Origin: JAUIET01 sp964352475
Lineage (GTDB): Bacteria > Pseudomonadota > Gammaproteobacteria > Pseudomonadales > JAUIET01
DNA: 64,000 nucleotides
Assembly (NCBI GenBank): GCA_964352475.1
Contig: CAYGSL010000006.1
Coordinates: forward strand, 85,532-149,531
Direction of reading: 5' to 3'
Shown here in pieces: positions 7,451 through 15,292 of this stretch (position 1 is its first letter; each line of letters opens with the position of its first letter). The notes under the pieces are model-generated. The model searched no databases and was not told the origin of the DNA. It worked only from the letters and a program-made list of their open reading frames with translations. The position numbers and the translations under genes are program-made.

Positions 7451-9034
7451 TTAAAACTCGAAATCGTCATCTTCTTCTTTAACACCCAGGTCAAGAAGAA
7501 TTTCATTGGCGGCTATGGTGCCCATACCACTGATGCCACCGCCGGGGTGACATGAAGGGCCTGTTAGATAGAGGTTTTTGACCGGCCCTCGGTAGTCTGC
7601 GTAATTAGGGAACGGTCTGAAGGCACCCATTTGCGCCAATGTGCGTTCGCCACCAGTTGTTACACCGCGATGAAAACACAGGTTCGCTCGTGCGAGGCTG
7701 GGGCCGGTTTCTACGTATTGTGCAATGATGTTGTCATCGCTCATGTTTGTAGTGTAATTGCGCAGTTGCTTGAGCAGCGTATGTCGAATGTAGTCCGGTC
7801 CTAACGCTTCCCAATCTTCTCCAGAGGCAAGATCCACAGGTACGAACGTATCCATGATTAAGGTGTGCTTACCCTCGGGTGCGCGAGTCGGGTCCATGGT
7901 TGTCCATGCGGCAGTCCACAAAAACGGATCGCTTGGTGCTACGCCACAGGCCATTTCGTTGTACTGTTTGTCTATGTCTGCAACCGTACCAAACATACGT
8001 TGAAACGCGGTTTGGTTAATATCGCTATGCCCTTTGAACTGAGGTGCTTCATGCATCGCATAGTGCACCCGCGCAATCGTCACATCGCCAAATTTAAAGC
8101 GCCGCACGGTATCACTGAAACCCGTTGGCAAATCGGTTTCGTCGAACCCTTCAAGGAAAGTTTGAAATGGATCAAGGGAACTCACCACACCTTTACTGGC
8201 TGTGATATCAGTACCATCCTCAAGCCGAATGCCAATACATTCGCCATTTTCTACAATGAACTTGCGAACGGTTGCACCCGTCATCACCGCGCTGCCATTG
8301 GCTTCAATGTAAGATTTCAATGACTCCGACAGCATACCACTACCGCCTTCTGGGATTGCCTGACCGAAAAAATGGATGCTTGGAATCATCACGTAGAAAC
8401 CTTGCGCAGTTCCTAATTGATCAGGCAGAGTTTGAGGCGCCATTGCCCAACCCAGAATAAAAGCACGTACGTGGTCGTTTTCGAAATTCTCAAGAGTGAA
8501 TTGGCGTGAACTCAATTGATAGTCACGTAAGCGCTTGAGCCCTTCCGGGTTGTTTTCCAGACCCTGAAATAAATAGCTAGGCGGTGCGGGTGGCGAAAAC
8601 ATCGCTTTAATCACACCATCTTGAATTTCACCAAACTCGTCATGAATCTCGCGGTAACGACGCGCATCCGCAGCGGAATATTCAGCAATGCTGTCACAGG
8701 TTTTATCAACATCCTTGTAAACAACAATGCCCTGACCTTCGTATTTATTGGGGTGCCCGGTAATTTGGTCTTCTGACCAGATGTATTTCAGGCCGTGCTT
8801 CTCAAGCTCTGGCCGTAGCGCCTGGAAATCAGGATTCAGGTGAATCCATACGTGCGAGGAGCCAAACAGGTCGTGTTTATAACCTGGCTCGGTGACTTCC
8901 CTGGTGATAACACCGCCGCCAACGTAGTTATTGCGCTCTGCAACCAGCACTTTTAAACCATTTTTCACCAGCATGGCTGCACACATCAGTGCATTGTGAC
9001 CGCCGCCCGCGATCACTACGTCGTAATCTGCCAT
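7451..9034 (-). CDS. CrtI/PYROXD2-like FAD-dependent oxidoreductase
   Basis: The protein has about 527 residues. It opens with an FAD-binding Rossmann motif (DVVIAGGGHNALMCAA, GGG at 10-12) and closes with a phytoene-desaturase-type segment (LYLTGPSCHPGGGISGMG). This places it in the phytoene dehydrogenase / NAD(P)-FAD oxidoreductase group that includes mammalian PYROXD2. No other carotenoid gene is in the window, so carotenoid desaturation is unlikely. The acidic C-terminus (EEDDDFEF) is unusual. The ATG at 9034 is preceded by GGAGG four bases upstream, which decides the start over a TTG at 9037. It is the first gene of the minus-strand operon, reading away from the FadR-type regulator gene. 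Confidence 0.88.
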   Translation of the reverse strand: MADYDVVIAGGGHNALMCAAMLVKNGLKVLVAERNNYVGGGVITREVTEPGYKHDLFGSSHVWIHLNPDFQALRPELEKHGLKYIWSEDQITGHPNKYEGQGIVVYKDVDKTCDSIAEYSAADARRYREIHDEFGEIQDGVIKAMFSPPAPPSYLFQGLENNPEGLKRLRDYQLSSRQFTLENFENDHVRAFILGWAMAPQTLPDQLGTAQGFYVMIPSIHFFGQAIPEGGSGMLSESLKSYIEANGSAVMTGATVRKFIVENGECIGIRLEDGTDITASKGVVSSLDPFQTFLEGFDETDLPTGFSDTVRRFKFGDVTIARVHYAMHEAPQFKGHSDINQTAFQRMFGTVADIDKQYNEMACGVAPSDPFLWTAAWTTMDPTRAPEGKHTLIMDTFVPVDLASGEDWEALGPDYIRHTLLKQLRNYTTNMSDDNIIAQYVETGPSLARANLCFHRGVTTGGERTLAQMGAFRPFPNYADYRGPVKNLYLTGPSCHPGGGISGMGTIAANEILLDLGVKEEDDDFEF

Positions 9035-9056
9035 CAATCCTCCAATGCAGTACTGT

Positions 9057-9070
9057 CAATAATGGGATAT
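9057..9070 (-). promoter_or_regulatory. Putative regulator-binding site 1
   Basis: On the minus strand this reads ATATCCCATTATTG. It is a copy of the recurring motif in this locus, 23 bp upstream of the FAD oxidoreductase start codon. Here it could block transcription or translation start of the operon. The family of the nearby regulator (GntR/FadR) binds short inverted repeats of this size. Confidence 0.5.
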
Positions 9071-9104
9071 TTGCCGCTTGCGCGCCAGCCTGTGTAACAT
9101 AGCC

Positions 9105-9119
9105 ATAATCCCATTAAAT
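9105..9119 (+). promoter_or_regulatory. Putative regulator-binding site 2
   Basis: ATAATCCCATTAAAT is the most symmetric copy, with arms TAAT and ATTA around CCC. It lies about 70 bp upstream of the FAD oxidoreductase start, in opposite orientation to site 1. Confidence 0.55.
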
Positions 9120-9325
9120 AGCAATCGAATTTGGTAATTACTGGACTGATTATCAGTTTGATTTCATGGTGCCGTCGCTAACCAGTACCTTGGAATATCT
9201 ATCTAAAGAAACATTTCTGGTCTTATATTATTATTTATCAAAGACTTAGGATCGTATGATTTATACGAATCGGATCTTCTCTGCAGCTTGGCGAAATTTC
9301 CGGGGAATCTACGCCGCCCTATCAA

Positions 9326-9340
9326 TCATCCCATTATTAA
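9326..9340 (+). promoter_or_regulatory. Putative regulator-binding site 3
   Basis: TCATCCCATTATTAA lies about 110 bp upstream of the regulator gene. A weaker relative (CACCCCATTAT) follows at 9370-9380. This placement is compatible with autoregulation. Confidence 0.5.
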
Positions 9341-9449
9341 GAAGCAACCTGCATTAGCTACTCTAATTACACCCCATTATAGAAATGCAAGCTGAGCACA
9401 TCAGGTCGGATGAGTTACACTAGCTCTAAAACAAGATCAGGGGATTAAG

Positions 9450-10172
9450 ATGGCGGATGGCAATGCCAAGAAAAGCACTTCTCGCGGTCAAGTCACCGCC
9501 GTTGTATCTATTCTTGGCCGGCAAATCGCAAGTAAAAAGTTTCCAGAAGGCAGCACCTTGCCTGTTGAGCAAACGCTTGCAGACCAATTAGGCGTTGGCC
9601 GCAACGCCTTACGCGAGGCTGTCAAGGTTTTGTCCGGAAAGGGCTTGATTCGTACTGCCCCCCGAAGCGGCACCAAGGTGAGGCCAAGGCATGACTGGAA
9701 TATGCTGGACCCGGATGTTCTACAATGGCATGCCGACCCAGAATCTGCAGATGTTCAGTTTATGCTGGATATTACTGAAATGAGGCACATCATCGAACCG
9801 CAAGCCGCGCAGCTGGCAGCCGAACGCGCCAGTCGTGAAGACGTGGCAAAAATTCTGGCGTTGTATGACGATATGGAAGCAAGCGACAATGATTCCGCCA
9901 AGCGCATGGCGGCAGACATAGGATTTCACGCAGCAATTCTGGAGGCCACGCACAATATTGTGCTGGCGAATTTCAAGCACGCCATCAGCACCTACCTGCG
10001 CGCGCACAGTCATGTGGTAGCCGAAGACCAGCAACTAGCGCGCGACGATCTTGACCGGCATCGCGCATTGGCATGGGCCATTGCATCTGGTGACGGCAAT
10101 AAAGCGCGCAAACTCACTGAGTCGATGTTACAGATTAATCGTGATCTTATGCGCTCTCGAGTGAGCTCCTGA
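9450..10172 (+). CDS. FadR/GntR-family transcriptional regulator (FCD domain)
   Basis: This 240-residue protein has an N-terminal GntR winged helix (about residues 12-80; the recognition part is TLADQLGVGRNALREAVKVL and the wing TAPRSGTKV) and a C-terminal all-helical FCD ligand-binding domain (about 100-230). Members of this group usually repress sugar-acid or organic-acid catabolism and release DNA when an intermediate binds. The start is preceded by AGGGG. It is transcribed away from the catabolic operon. Its last 26 bp overlap convergently with the MFS gene. I infer that it recognises the ATCCCATTA motifs in both promoter regions of the locus. Confidence 0.9.
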   Translation: MADGNAKKSTSRGQVTAVVSILGRQIASKKFPEGSTLPVEQTLADQLGVGRNALREAVKVLSGKGLIRTAPRSGTKVRPRHDWNMLDPDVLQWHADPESADVQFMLDITEMRHIIEPQAAQLAAERASREDVAKILALYDDMEASDNDSAKRMAADIGFHAAILEATHNIVLANFKHAISTYLRAHSHVVAEDQQLARDDLDRHRALAWAIASGDGNKARKLTESMLQINRDLMRSRVSS

Positions 10173-11373
10173 TCAGAAACTGGCAAAACAGGGCGCACAA
10201 CGAACAGAGCGCGATGGCGATGCTTACTTCGGTGATATGCTGCATCCCAAGCACAGCGACGGTGTAACTGATCAGGGCAGCGCCCACCGATTGGATGCAG
10301 CCATATATTGCAGACGCCTTACCTGCACCAAGACTAAAAGGAGCTAAAGCCTGTCCAGGTGACAGTGCCATAATCACGCCGTGTCCGAAGCTTGCGAGCA
10401 TAACAATTGCCAGCAGAAAAATGGCTGGCGGTACTGTAACCAGACTGACACCCGCTACTGAAATCCAGGCCACAGCAAGCGCTCCAACCCCGAACTGAAT
10501 GCTGCGCTCAACACCAAAAATCGGCACCATAATCCGCACAATATAAATACCGCACGCCAGCGCGCAGTTAAAACAAGCAAGGATATAGCCATTCTGATCT
10601 GAGCTAGTCTGGTAGGTAGATGTACTCAGAAAAGAGTAGTTGCCAACAAACAATACCGTGCCGGACATCGCAAACATGTTGATTAAAGTACTCCGCAAAA
10701 ATTGCCTGTTGCCAAGAATTTCTTTGCTAGACACGGAATTACCTAAAAGTCTTGGCTCGCTCTGACTACTCTGCACAGACGCGCTCAATGTTTCTGGAAT
10801 GCGCCAGGCAACACCCAGCATAGAAACCAAGGCAACAATAAACATACTAAAGAACAGGTCAGACCAGACTAAAAACAATGAGAGGTAACCGCCCACGATG
10901 GGTAAGGCTATTGGAATCAAAGCCAGGAACATATAAAGGGTGGAAATCGCTCTGGTGGTGCCTTCTGCACCATAGCGGTCGCGTAACATAGCGCGGGCGA
11001 CAACGATGCCGGTCGCAGCCGCGAAACCTTGAAAAAAGCGCAATACCACCAGCACCTGAATGTTGGGTGCAATCGTGCACCCCAGGCTCACTAGCGCATA
11101 GAGCAATATCCCTGCAAGCAATAAAGGTTTACGTCCATATCGGTCTGACAATGAACCCCAGAAAAACGGGGCAAGACCATAGGCGAGAACGAATACATAA
11201 ATGCTCAGCTGGGTGTCACTTAGGCGTGCGCTCAGATCCTCGGCCAGAGAAGGTAAAGAAGGCACCAACAGATCTATGGACAGAGGTGCGAAGCAGGCCG
11301 GCACCGCAAGCAATCCATAGAATAAAAGGCTTTGCCGCTTGCTACCTGAGCGGCGGTGAATTGACGAACTCAT
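10147..11373 (-). CDS. Bcr/CflA-type MFS transporter
   Basis: This 408-residue protein has about 12 hydrophobic segments. It carries the MFS loop 2-3 signature GSLSDRYGRKPLLLAG and a segment typical of the drug:H+ antiporter-1 (Bcr/CflA) subfamily (LVPSLPSLAEDL, RFFQGFAAATG). It would sit in the inner membrane and move a small solute or drug against the proton gradient. It follows the DUF819 gene with a 6 bp gap, so the two form one leftward operon that converges on the regulator gene. In this locus it may export or import a pathway compound; the family name alone does not give the substrate. Confidence 0.88.
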   Translation of the reverse strand: MSSSIHRRSGSKRQSLLFYGLLAVPACFAPLSIDLLVPSLPSLAEDLSARLSDTQLSIYVFVLAYGLAPFFWGSLSDRYGRKPLLLAGILLYALVSLGCTIAPNIQVLVVLRFFQGFAAATGIVVARAMLRDRYGAEGTTRAISTLYMFLALIPIALPIVGGYLSLFLVWSDLFFSMFIVALVSMLGVAWRIPETLSASVQSSQSEPRLLGNSVSSKEILGNRQFLRSTLINMFAMSGTVLFVGNYSFLSTSTYQTSSDQNGYILACFNCALACGIYIVRIMVPIFGVERSIQFGVGALAVAWISVAGVSLVTVPPAIFLLAIVMLASFGHGVIMALSPGQALAPFSLGAGKASAIYGCIQSVGAALISYTVAVLGMQHITEVSIAIALCSLCALFCQFLIRSSLESA

Positions 11374-11379
11374 GAATGG

Positions 11380-12507
11380 TCAGCTCAACAGGGCGGTAAC
11401 GCTGATACCAATAAAATTAGCAATCACATAACCAAATATGCCGCACATGATGCCGGGGGTTACCAGGTTGCGCCAACCGTGTGATATTGCCACGGCAGCC
11501 GTGGGCGCCGGCCCAACCAGTGCCGCTCCCGATCCAATGATGGCTTCGGCAAGATTAAGCTTCAGTGCTCTCGCGGCAAATAGAACAACAGTCAAATGAC
11601 AAAACAGAATAAACATGCCATACACAAACAAGATAAACGCCGAAGACAGAAACGCAACGGCGTTAGTACCAGCACCAACGATGGCGAAGAACATGTACAT
11701 AAACAGCATACCCAATTCAAAATCACCGCGCAGTCGCGCCAATTGCTTAGGAAAAGTATTAGCGATAAGAATTGTGATGATCGTGATAAACAAAATGTTG
11801 TAGCGTTGTAGATTCAACCATTGGCCAAGCTGGTCGGCCACGGCGCATATAACGCAACTTATCGCTATTGCCGCACTAACATGAGTTAAATGAAATTCTG
11901 CTGTTGTCTCTTGTTCTGCCGCAACGTTGCCCTGCCCTGCTGCCGCCCCGTCGGGCGAAACCCAGCGCACTATCCAGCTGATGGTTGGAATCATCATTAA
12001 CAGCATTAAAGCGGTAATACTAACCACACTGCTGGCACTAATTGCCACACTGAATTCGGTTTCTGTCATTTCAACGGCTTGCGACACTGCCAGAAAGTTC
12101 ACCGCCCCGCCTATCCACCCACCAGTGTAAGTTCCAGCAACCTTGGGCCCAATTTCGCCCAGATCCAGCAAGTAAAATCCTAGCACTGCGCCCAAAACAG
12201 TACCCATACTGGCTATGCAAAACGTGATCATTACCGGTCCGCTCTCGGCGAAAATCTTTCGAAGATCTGCCTTGAATAACAACAACGGGATAGCCAGCGG
12301 CACTAAAGAGCCCCCTACAAAGCCGAAGGCTGCGGCTTCATAAGGAATGATATGGGTGTTCGATAACAACATGGCCACCACCAAAACCCATACCACCCCG
12401 GAGGTTTTCTTCAATACAGGGTGCTGGTCAACCCAAAAACCCAGCCACGCCAGGCCCATGATGATTGCCAATATCGCAAAGGTATCGGTTGCGGGTATTA
12501 AGGTCAT
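11380..12507 (-). CDS. DUF819 family integral membrane protein
   Basis: The protein has about 375 residues and some ten to eleven hydrophobic helices, with internal glycine-rich segments (GFVGGSLVPLAIPLLLF, TGGWIGGAVNFLAVSQ, GSGAALVGPAPTAAVAISHGW) typical of the DUF819 (YjcL-like) family. The family is of unproven function but looks like a transporter related to cation/organic-acid permeases. I place the start at the ATG at 12507, which has GGAG nine bases upstream. The longer frame from 12564 would add a hydrophilic leader running into the putative operator. It is the first gene of the DUF819-MFS operon, behind its own copy of the motif. Confidence 0.82.
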   Translation of the reverse strand: MTLIPATDTFAILAIIMGLAWLGFWVDQHPVLKKTSGVVWVLVVAMLLSNTHIIPYEAAAFGFVGGSLVPLAIPLLLFKADLRKIFAESGPVMITFCIASMGTVLGAVLGFYLLDLGEIGPKVAGTYTGGWIGGAVNFLAVSQAVEMTETEFSVAISASSVVSITALMLLMMIPTISWIVRWVSPDGAAAGQGNVAAEQETTAEFHLTHVSAAIAISCVICAVADQLGQWLNLQRYNILFITIITILIANTFPKQLARLRGDFELGMLFMYMFFAIVGAGTNAVAFLSSAFILFVYGMFILFCHLTVVLFAARALKLNLAEAIIGSGAALVGPAPTAAVAISHGWRNLVTPGIMCGIFGYVIANFIGISVTALLS

Positions 12508-12566
12508 GAGCACGCGCTCCACAATGCAGCGGCCGATTGGGCACGGCCACGCTCCAAGCCCCATTA

Positions 12567-12580
12567 AATCCCATTATTAA
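12567..12580 (+). promoter_or_regulatory. Putative regulator-binding site 4
   Basis: AATCCCATTATTAA lies about 60 bp upstream of the DUF819 start codon. A partial second core (CCCCATTAAAT, 12559-12569) directly abuts it. It is the same motif as in the 9.0-9.4 kb region. Confidence 0.5.
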
Positions 12581-12722
12581 AGGCAACTCAACCGCCTATT
12601 TAAATGCCCCGAAATGACTACAGCGATGATGAAATTTCGATCTACCCGTCAATATTACTCATAAGCTATTGTTTAATAACAAAATTATTATCATCAAATA
12701 GATGGGAGCCGACTAGAAGCAA

Positions 12723-12736
12723 ACATCCCATTAATC
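12723..12736 (+). promoter_or_regulatory. Putative regulator-binding site 5
   Basis: ACATCCCATTAATC lies about 125 bp upstream of the TonB-dependent receptor start, between the divergent DUF819 and receptor genes. With site 4 it would bring both transport operons under the same regulator. Confidence 0.5.
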
Positions 12737-12860
12737 ACATTAAAAGCTTGATTTGTGATTTCTCTATATACTATGATACCGCCAGCCGCCCAACTCCACT
12801 TCTGTGGGCAAATGAGCGTCTCAAACAACAATGAGTGATGCAAATCCCGAGGATATTCGC

Positions 12861-15278
12861 ATGAAGATAAAGGCCATTCTTGGTGGACTGGTACCGATCA
12901 CTGCGCTTAGTAGCGTAGCCGCATTTCCAGCCATAGCACAGAACACAGTAACCCTAGAGGAAGTGGTAGTGACCGCTCAGCGGCGTCAGCAAAATTTGCA
13001 AGACGTACCAATTAGTGTATCGGCATACTCTGGAGACTTTCTGGAGAAAGCCAATATTCGTTCTGCAACCGAATATTTGTCTCTAACGCCTAACGTCAGC
13101 TTTACAGAAGATGGTCAAACTGGCTCACGCGGTCTGGGCATTTCAATTCGTGGCGTGAACAATCTGGTATCTGGGGAGAACGCATTTATCAACTCGATCG
13201 GCGTCTATCTGGATGAGTTCAGTATTGCGTCAGTGCCTAACCAGGTCGCCAACCCGCAGCTTCCTGATATGGAGCGTGTGGAAGTATTGCGTGGCCCGCA
13301 GGGCACATACTTTGGCCGCAACTCAGTAGGTGGTGCGTTGAACCTGACCACCAAGAAGCCAACTGATGAATTCGAAGGCTCTATATCTGCAGGATTCGAA
13401 GACATTGACGGTTCCGGGAATCAATACAGCGTGACCGGTGTCTTGAACATTCCAATTTCTGATTCCTTTGCCGCTAGAGGTGTGTTGTTTTATGAAGATA
13501 GTGACGGGTATGTAGAGAATGCCTGTGCTGCAGGTGCCAGTGCTGCTTCTTGTCCGGCAGCAGCTGCCAACGGCTTCACACCAAATGGCGCAGACGGCAG
13601 CGAGCGTGACGCATTAATGTTCCGCCTCAACACACAATGGGACATCTCTGATAGAACGCGTGTGAGCACAACATTCATTTACGGGGAAGACGATCAGGGA
13701 ACGGATGAGAATGTTCCCTCCGGCAGACTTGACCTCGATTCCATCGATACGTTTGGCCTAACCCAGGCACTTGATCCCGGAACAGGGTTTTATCCGAACA
13801 ATCGGAATACATTAAGCCATGATCTGGACGAGCACACCCAGAATGAATCGACTGTGGCCATCCTCAACATTGAGCACGAAATCAGTGACACTCTGACTCT
13901 TAAGTCGGTAACCGGCTTCATCGATGCTGAACTGGATCGATTCTTTGACAATGATCTGGTCGGTGGCTTCGACGCCTTGCGCCGAATAAACCTGTACGAG
14001 GGATTTTCCTGGAGCACTGAGCTCAGACTGGAGTGGAGCACCGATAAAAACGATTTGATACTTGGCTTGTTGTATGCGGAAGATGATCAAGAGCAACAGA
14101 ACAGTGTTGAAGTATCTACGCAGCCGACTGCCAACTTCAATGGTGTGGGTGTGTTGCCACCGTTCCCGGAAGGCCTTGGCCTGGCACGAAACAATAAGAA
14201 CTTTGAAGTCGAAAGCTTTGCCTTGTTTGCCGATTACACCGCGCGCCTGAACGATCACTGGGAGTTCACCTTCGGGGCCCGCTATACCAAAGACGATGTA
14301 CTCAATGAGCTTGAAGGCTTTGGCATTCGACCCGATGGCGGCGGCCCCCCTACGTTTATCAACTTTGCGCGAGCACCTGCCAGCGGCAGCGAGAGCTTTA
14401 CTAACGTTTCACCTCGATTGGTCGTTCGTTACTTGATTAATGATGACCACAACATGTATTTCACATGGTCTGAGGGCTACAAAGCGGGTGGCACAAGCGT
14501 AGGTAATGACCCTAGTGCTGCTGGAGCAAATGGTCCGATCAGCGTTCCTTATAATGAAGAGACGCTGACTAATCTTGAAGTAGGCTATAAAGGCGAATTC
14601 GCAGATGGTCGTGTAAGACTGAATGCGTCTATCTTCCATCTGGAATGGGACGACATGCAGTTTGAGTCATTCAGATTCCTCGTGCCTGGCGACCTGTCAT
14701 CCAACTTTGAACAAACAATTAACATTGCCGGCGCTGAAGCCAGTGGTGCGGAGTTTGAATTGATGGCAGCTGTAACAGAAGGCCTGACCATTAGTGCCAG
14801 TGCGGGTTACCTGGACACCGAAATCACCAGCAATACCACTGCTGAGATTACCGGCGGCTTTGTCGTTAACCTGCAGGGATTGGAGATACCCAAGTCGCCT
14901 GAGCTAACAGCAAGTTTTGCTGCTGAGTATCGCTTCCCAATGGGTGGTAATGAAGGCTGGGCCCGAGTTGAGTTTATACATCGCGATGGACAATACTCTG
15001 ACATTGAAGGCTTAACCAATCGCCAGACAAATGGCCCATCACCTAACAGTGGGCTTGCACGTAACTCACCGGATGAGTTCCCCTACCTAAGCCCAGATTA
15101 TGATGTGGTCAATTTTCGGGTTGGATTTGATGCAGACCGTTTCAGCTTGAGTGCTTATGCCCAGAACCTGGGTGATGAAGAGTATTACACTGGCACCCAG
15201 GAGAACTTTGGTGTGAGTGGAATACGACTGCGCCCTCACCCACGCATCATTGGTTTGAGCGGCACCCTCCGCTTTTAG
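12861..15278 (+). CDS. TonB-dependent outer-membrane receptor
   Basis: The protein has about 805 residues. A signal peptide (MKIKAILGG...FPAIAQ) is followed by a TonB-box-like start (LEEVVVTAQRR), a plug domain (about 45-160, with VEVLRGPQGTYFGRNSVGGALN) and a 22-stranded barrel ending in LSGTLRF, whose terminal Phe is typical of outer-membrane proteins. I use the ATG at 12861, which has GAGG at good spacing and starts directly with the signal peptide; the ATG at 12831 would place ten polar residues before it. It imports a bulky or scarce substrate using TonB energy. A sulfatase gene follows 14 bp later, so the cargo may be a sulfated organic compound. Confidence 0.93.
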   Translation: MKIKAILGGLVPITALSSVAAFPAIAQNTVTLEEVVVTAQRRQQNLQDVPISVSAYSGDFLEKANIRSATEYLSLTPNVSFTEDGQTGSRGLGISIRGVNNLVSGENAFINSIGVYLDEFSIASVPNQVANPQLPDMERVEVLRGPQGTYFGRNSVGGALNLTTKKPTDEFEGSISAGFEDIDGSGNQYSVTGVLNIPISDSFAARGVLFYEDSDGYVENACAAGASAASCPAAAANGFTPNGADGSERDALMFRLNTQWDISDRTRVSTTFIYGEDDQGTDENVPSGRLDLDSIDTFGLTQALDPGTGFYPNNRNTLSHDLDEHTQNESTVAILNIEHEISDTLTLKSVTGFIDAELDRFFDNDLVGGFDALRRINLYEGFSWSTELRLEWSTDKNDLILGLLYAEDDQEQQNSVEVSTQPTANFNGVGVLPPFPEGLGLARNNKNFEVESFALFADYTARLNDHWEFTFGARYTKDDVLNELEGFGIRPDGGGPPTFINFARAPASGSESFTNVSPRLVVRYLINDDHNMYFTWSEGYKAGGTSVGNDPSAAGANGPISVPYNEETLTNLEVGYKGEFADGRVRLNASIFHLEWDDMQFESFRFLVPGDLSSNFEQTINIAGAEASGAEFELMAAVTEGLTISASAGYLDTEITSNTTAEITGGFVVNLQGLEIPKSPELTASFAAEYRFPMGGNEGWARVEFIHRDGQYSDIEGLTNRQTNGPSPNSGLARNSPDEFPYLSPDYDVVNFRVGFDADRFSLSAYAQNLGDEEYYTGTQENFGVSGIRLRPHPRIIGLSGTLRF

Positions 15279-15292
15279 GCGGGGCTCGCGCG

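Larger units (their letters stand above)
9038..9449. promoter_or_regulatory. Divergent intergenic regulatory region of the catabolic locus
   Basis: About 410 bp without a convincing gene separate the FAD oxidoreductase gene (leftward) from the regulator gene (rightward). It contains three good copies and one weak copy of a short motif with core ATCCCATTA, listed separately, and an AGGGGAT ribosome-binding site just before the regulator start. I infer that both promoters lie here and are autoregulated by the FadR-type protein. Confidence 0.6.

Noticed and set aside
7451..9034. Carotenoid (phytoene) desaturase
   Set aside because: No crtB, crtE or lycopene cyclase genes in the window and the gene is coupled to a C-N hydrolase.
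12604..12834. 76-residue frame upstream of the TonB-dependent receptor
   Set aside because: It lies over the putative operator and promoter region, has no clear ribosome-binding site and no recognisable sequence.
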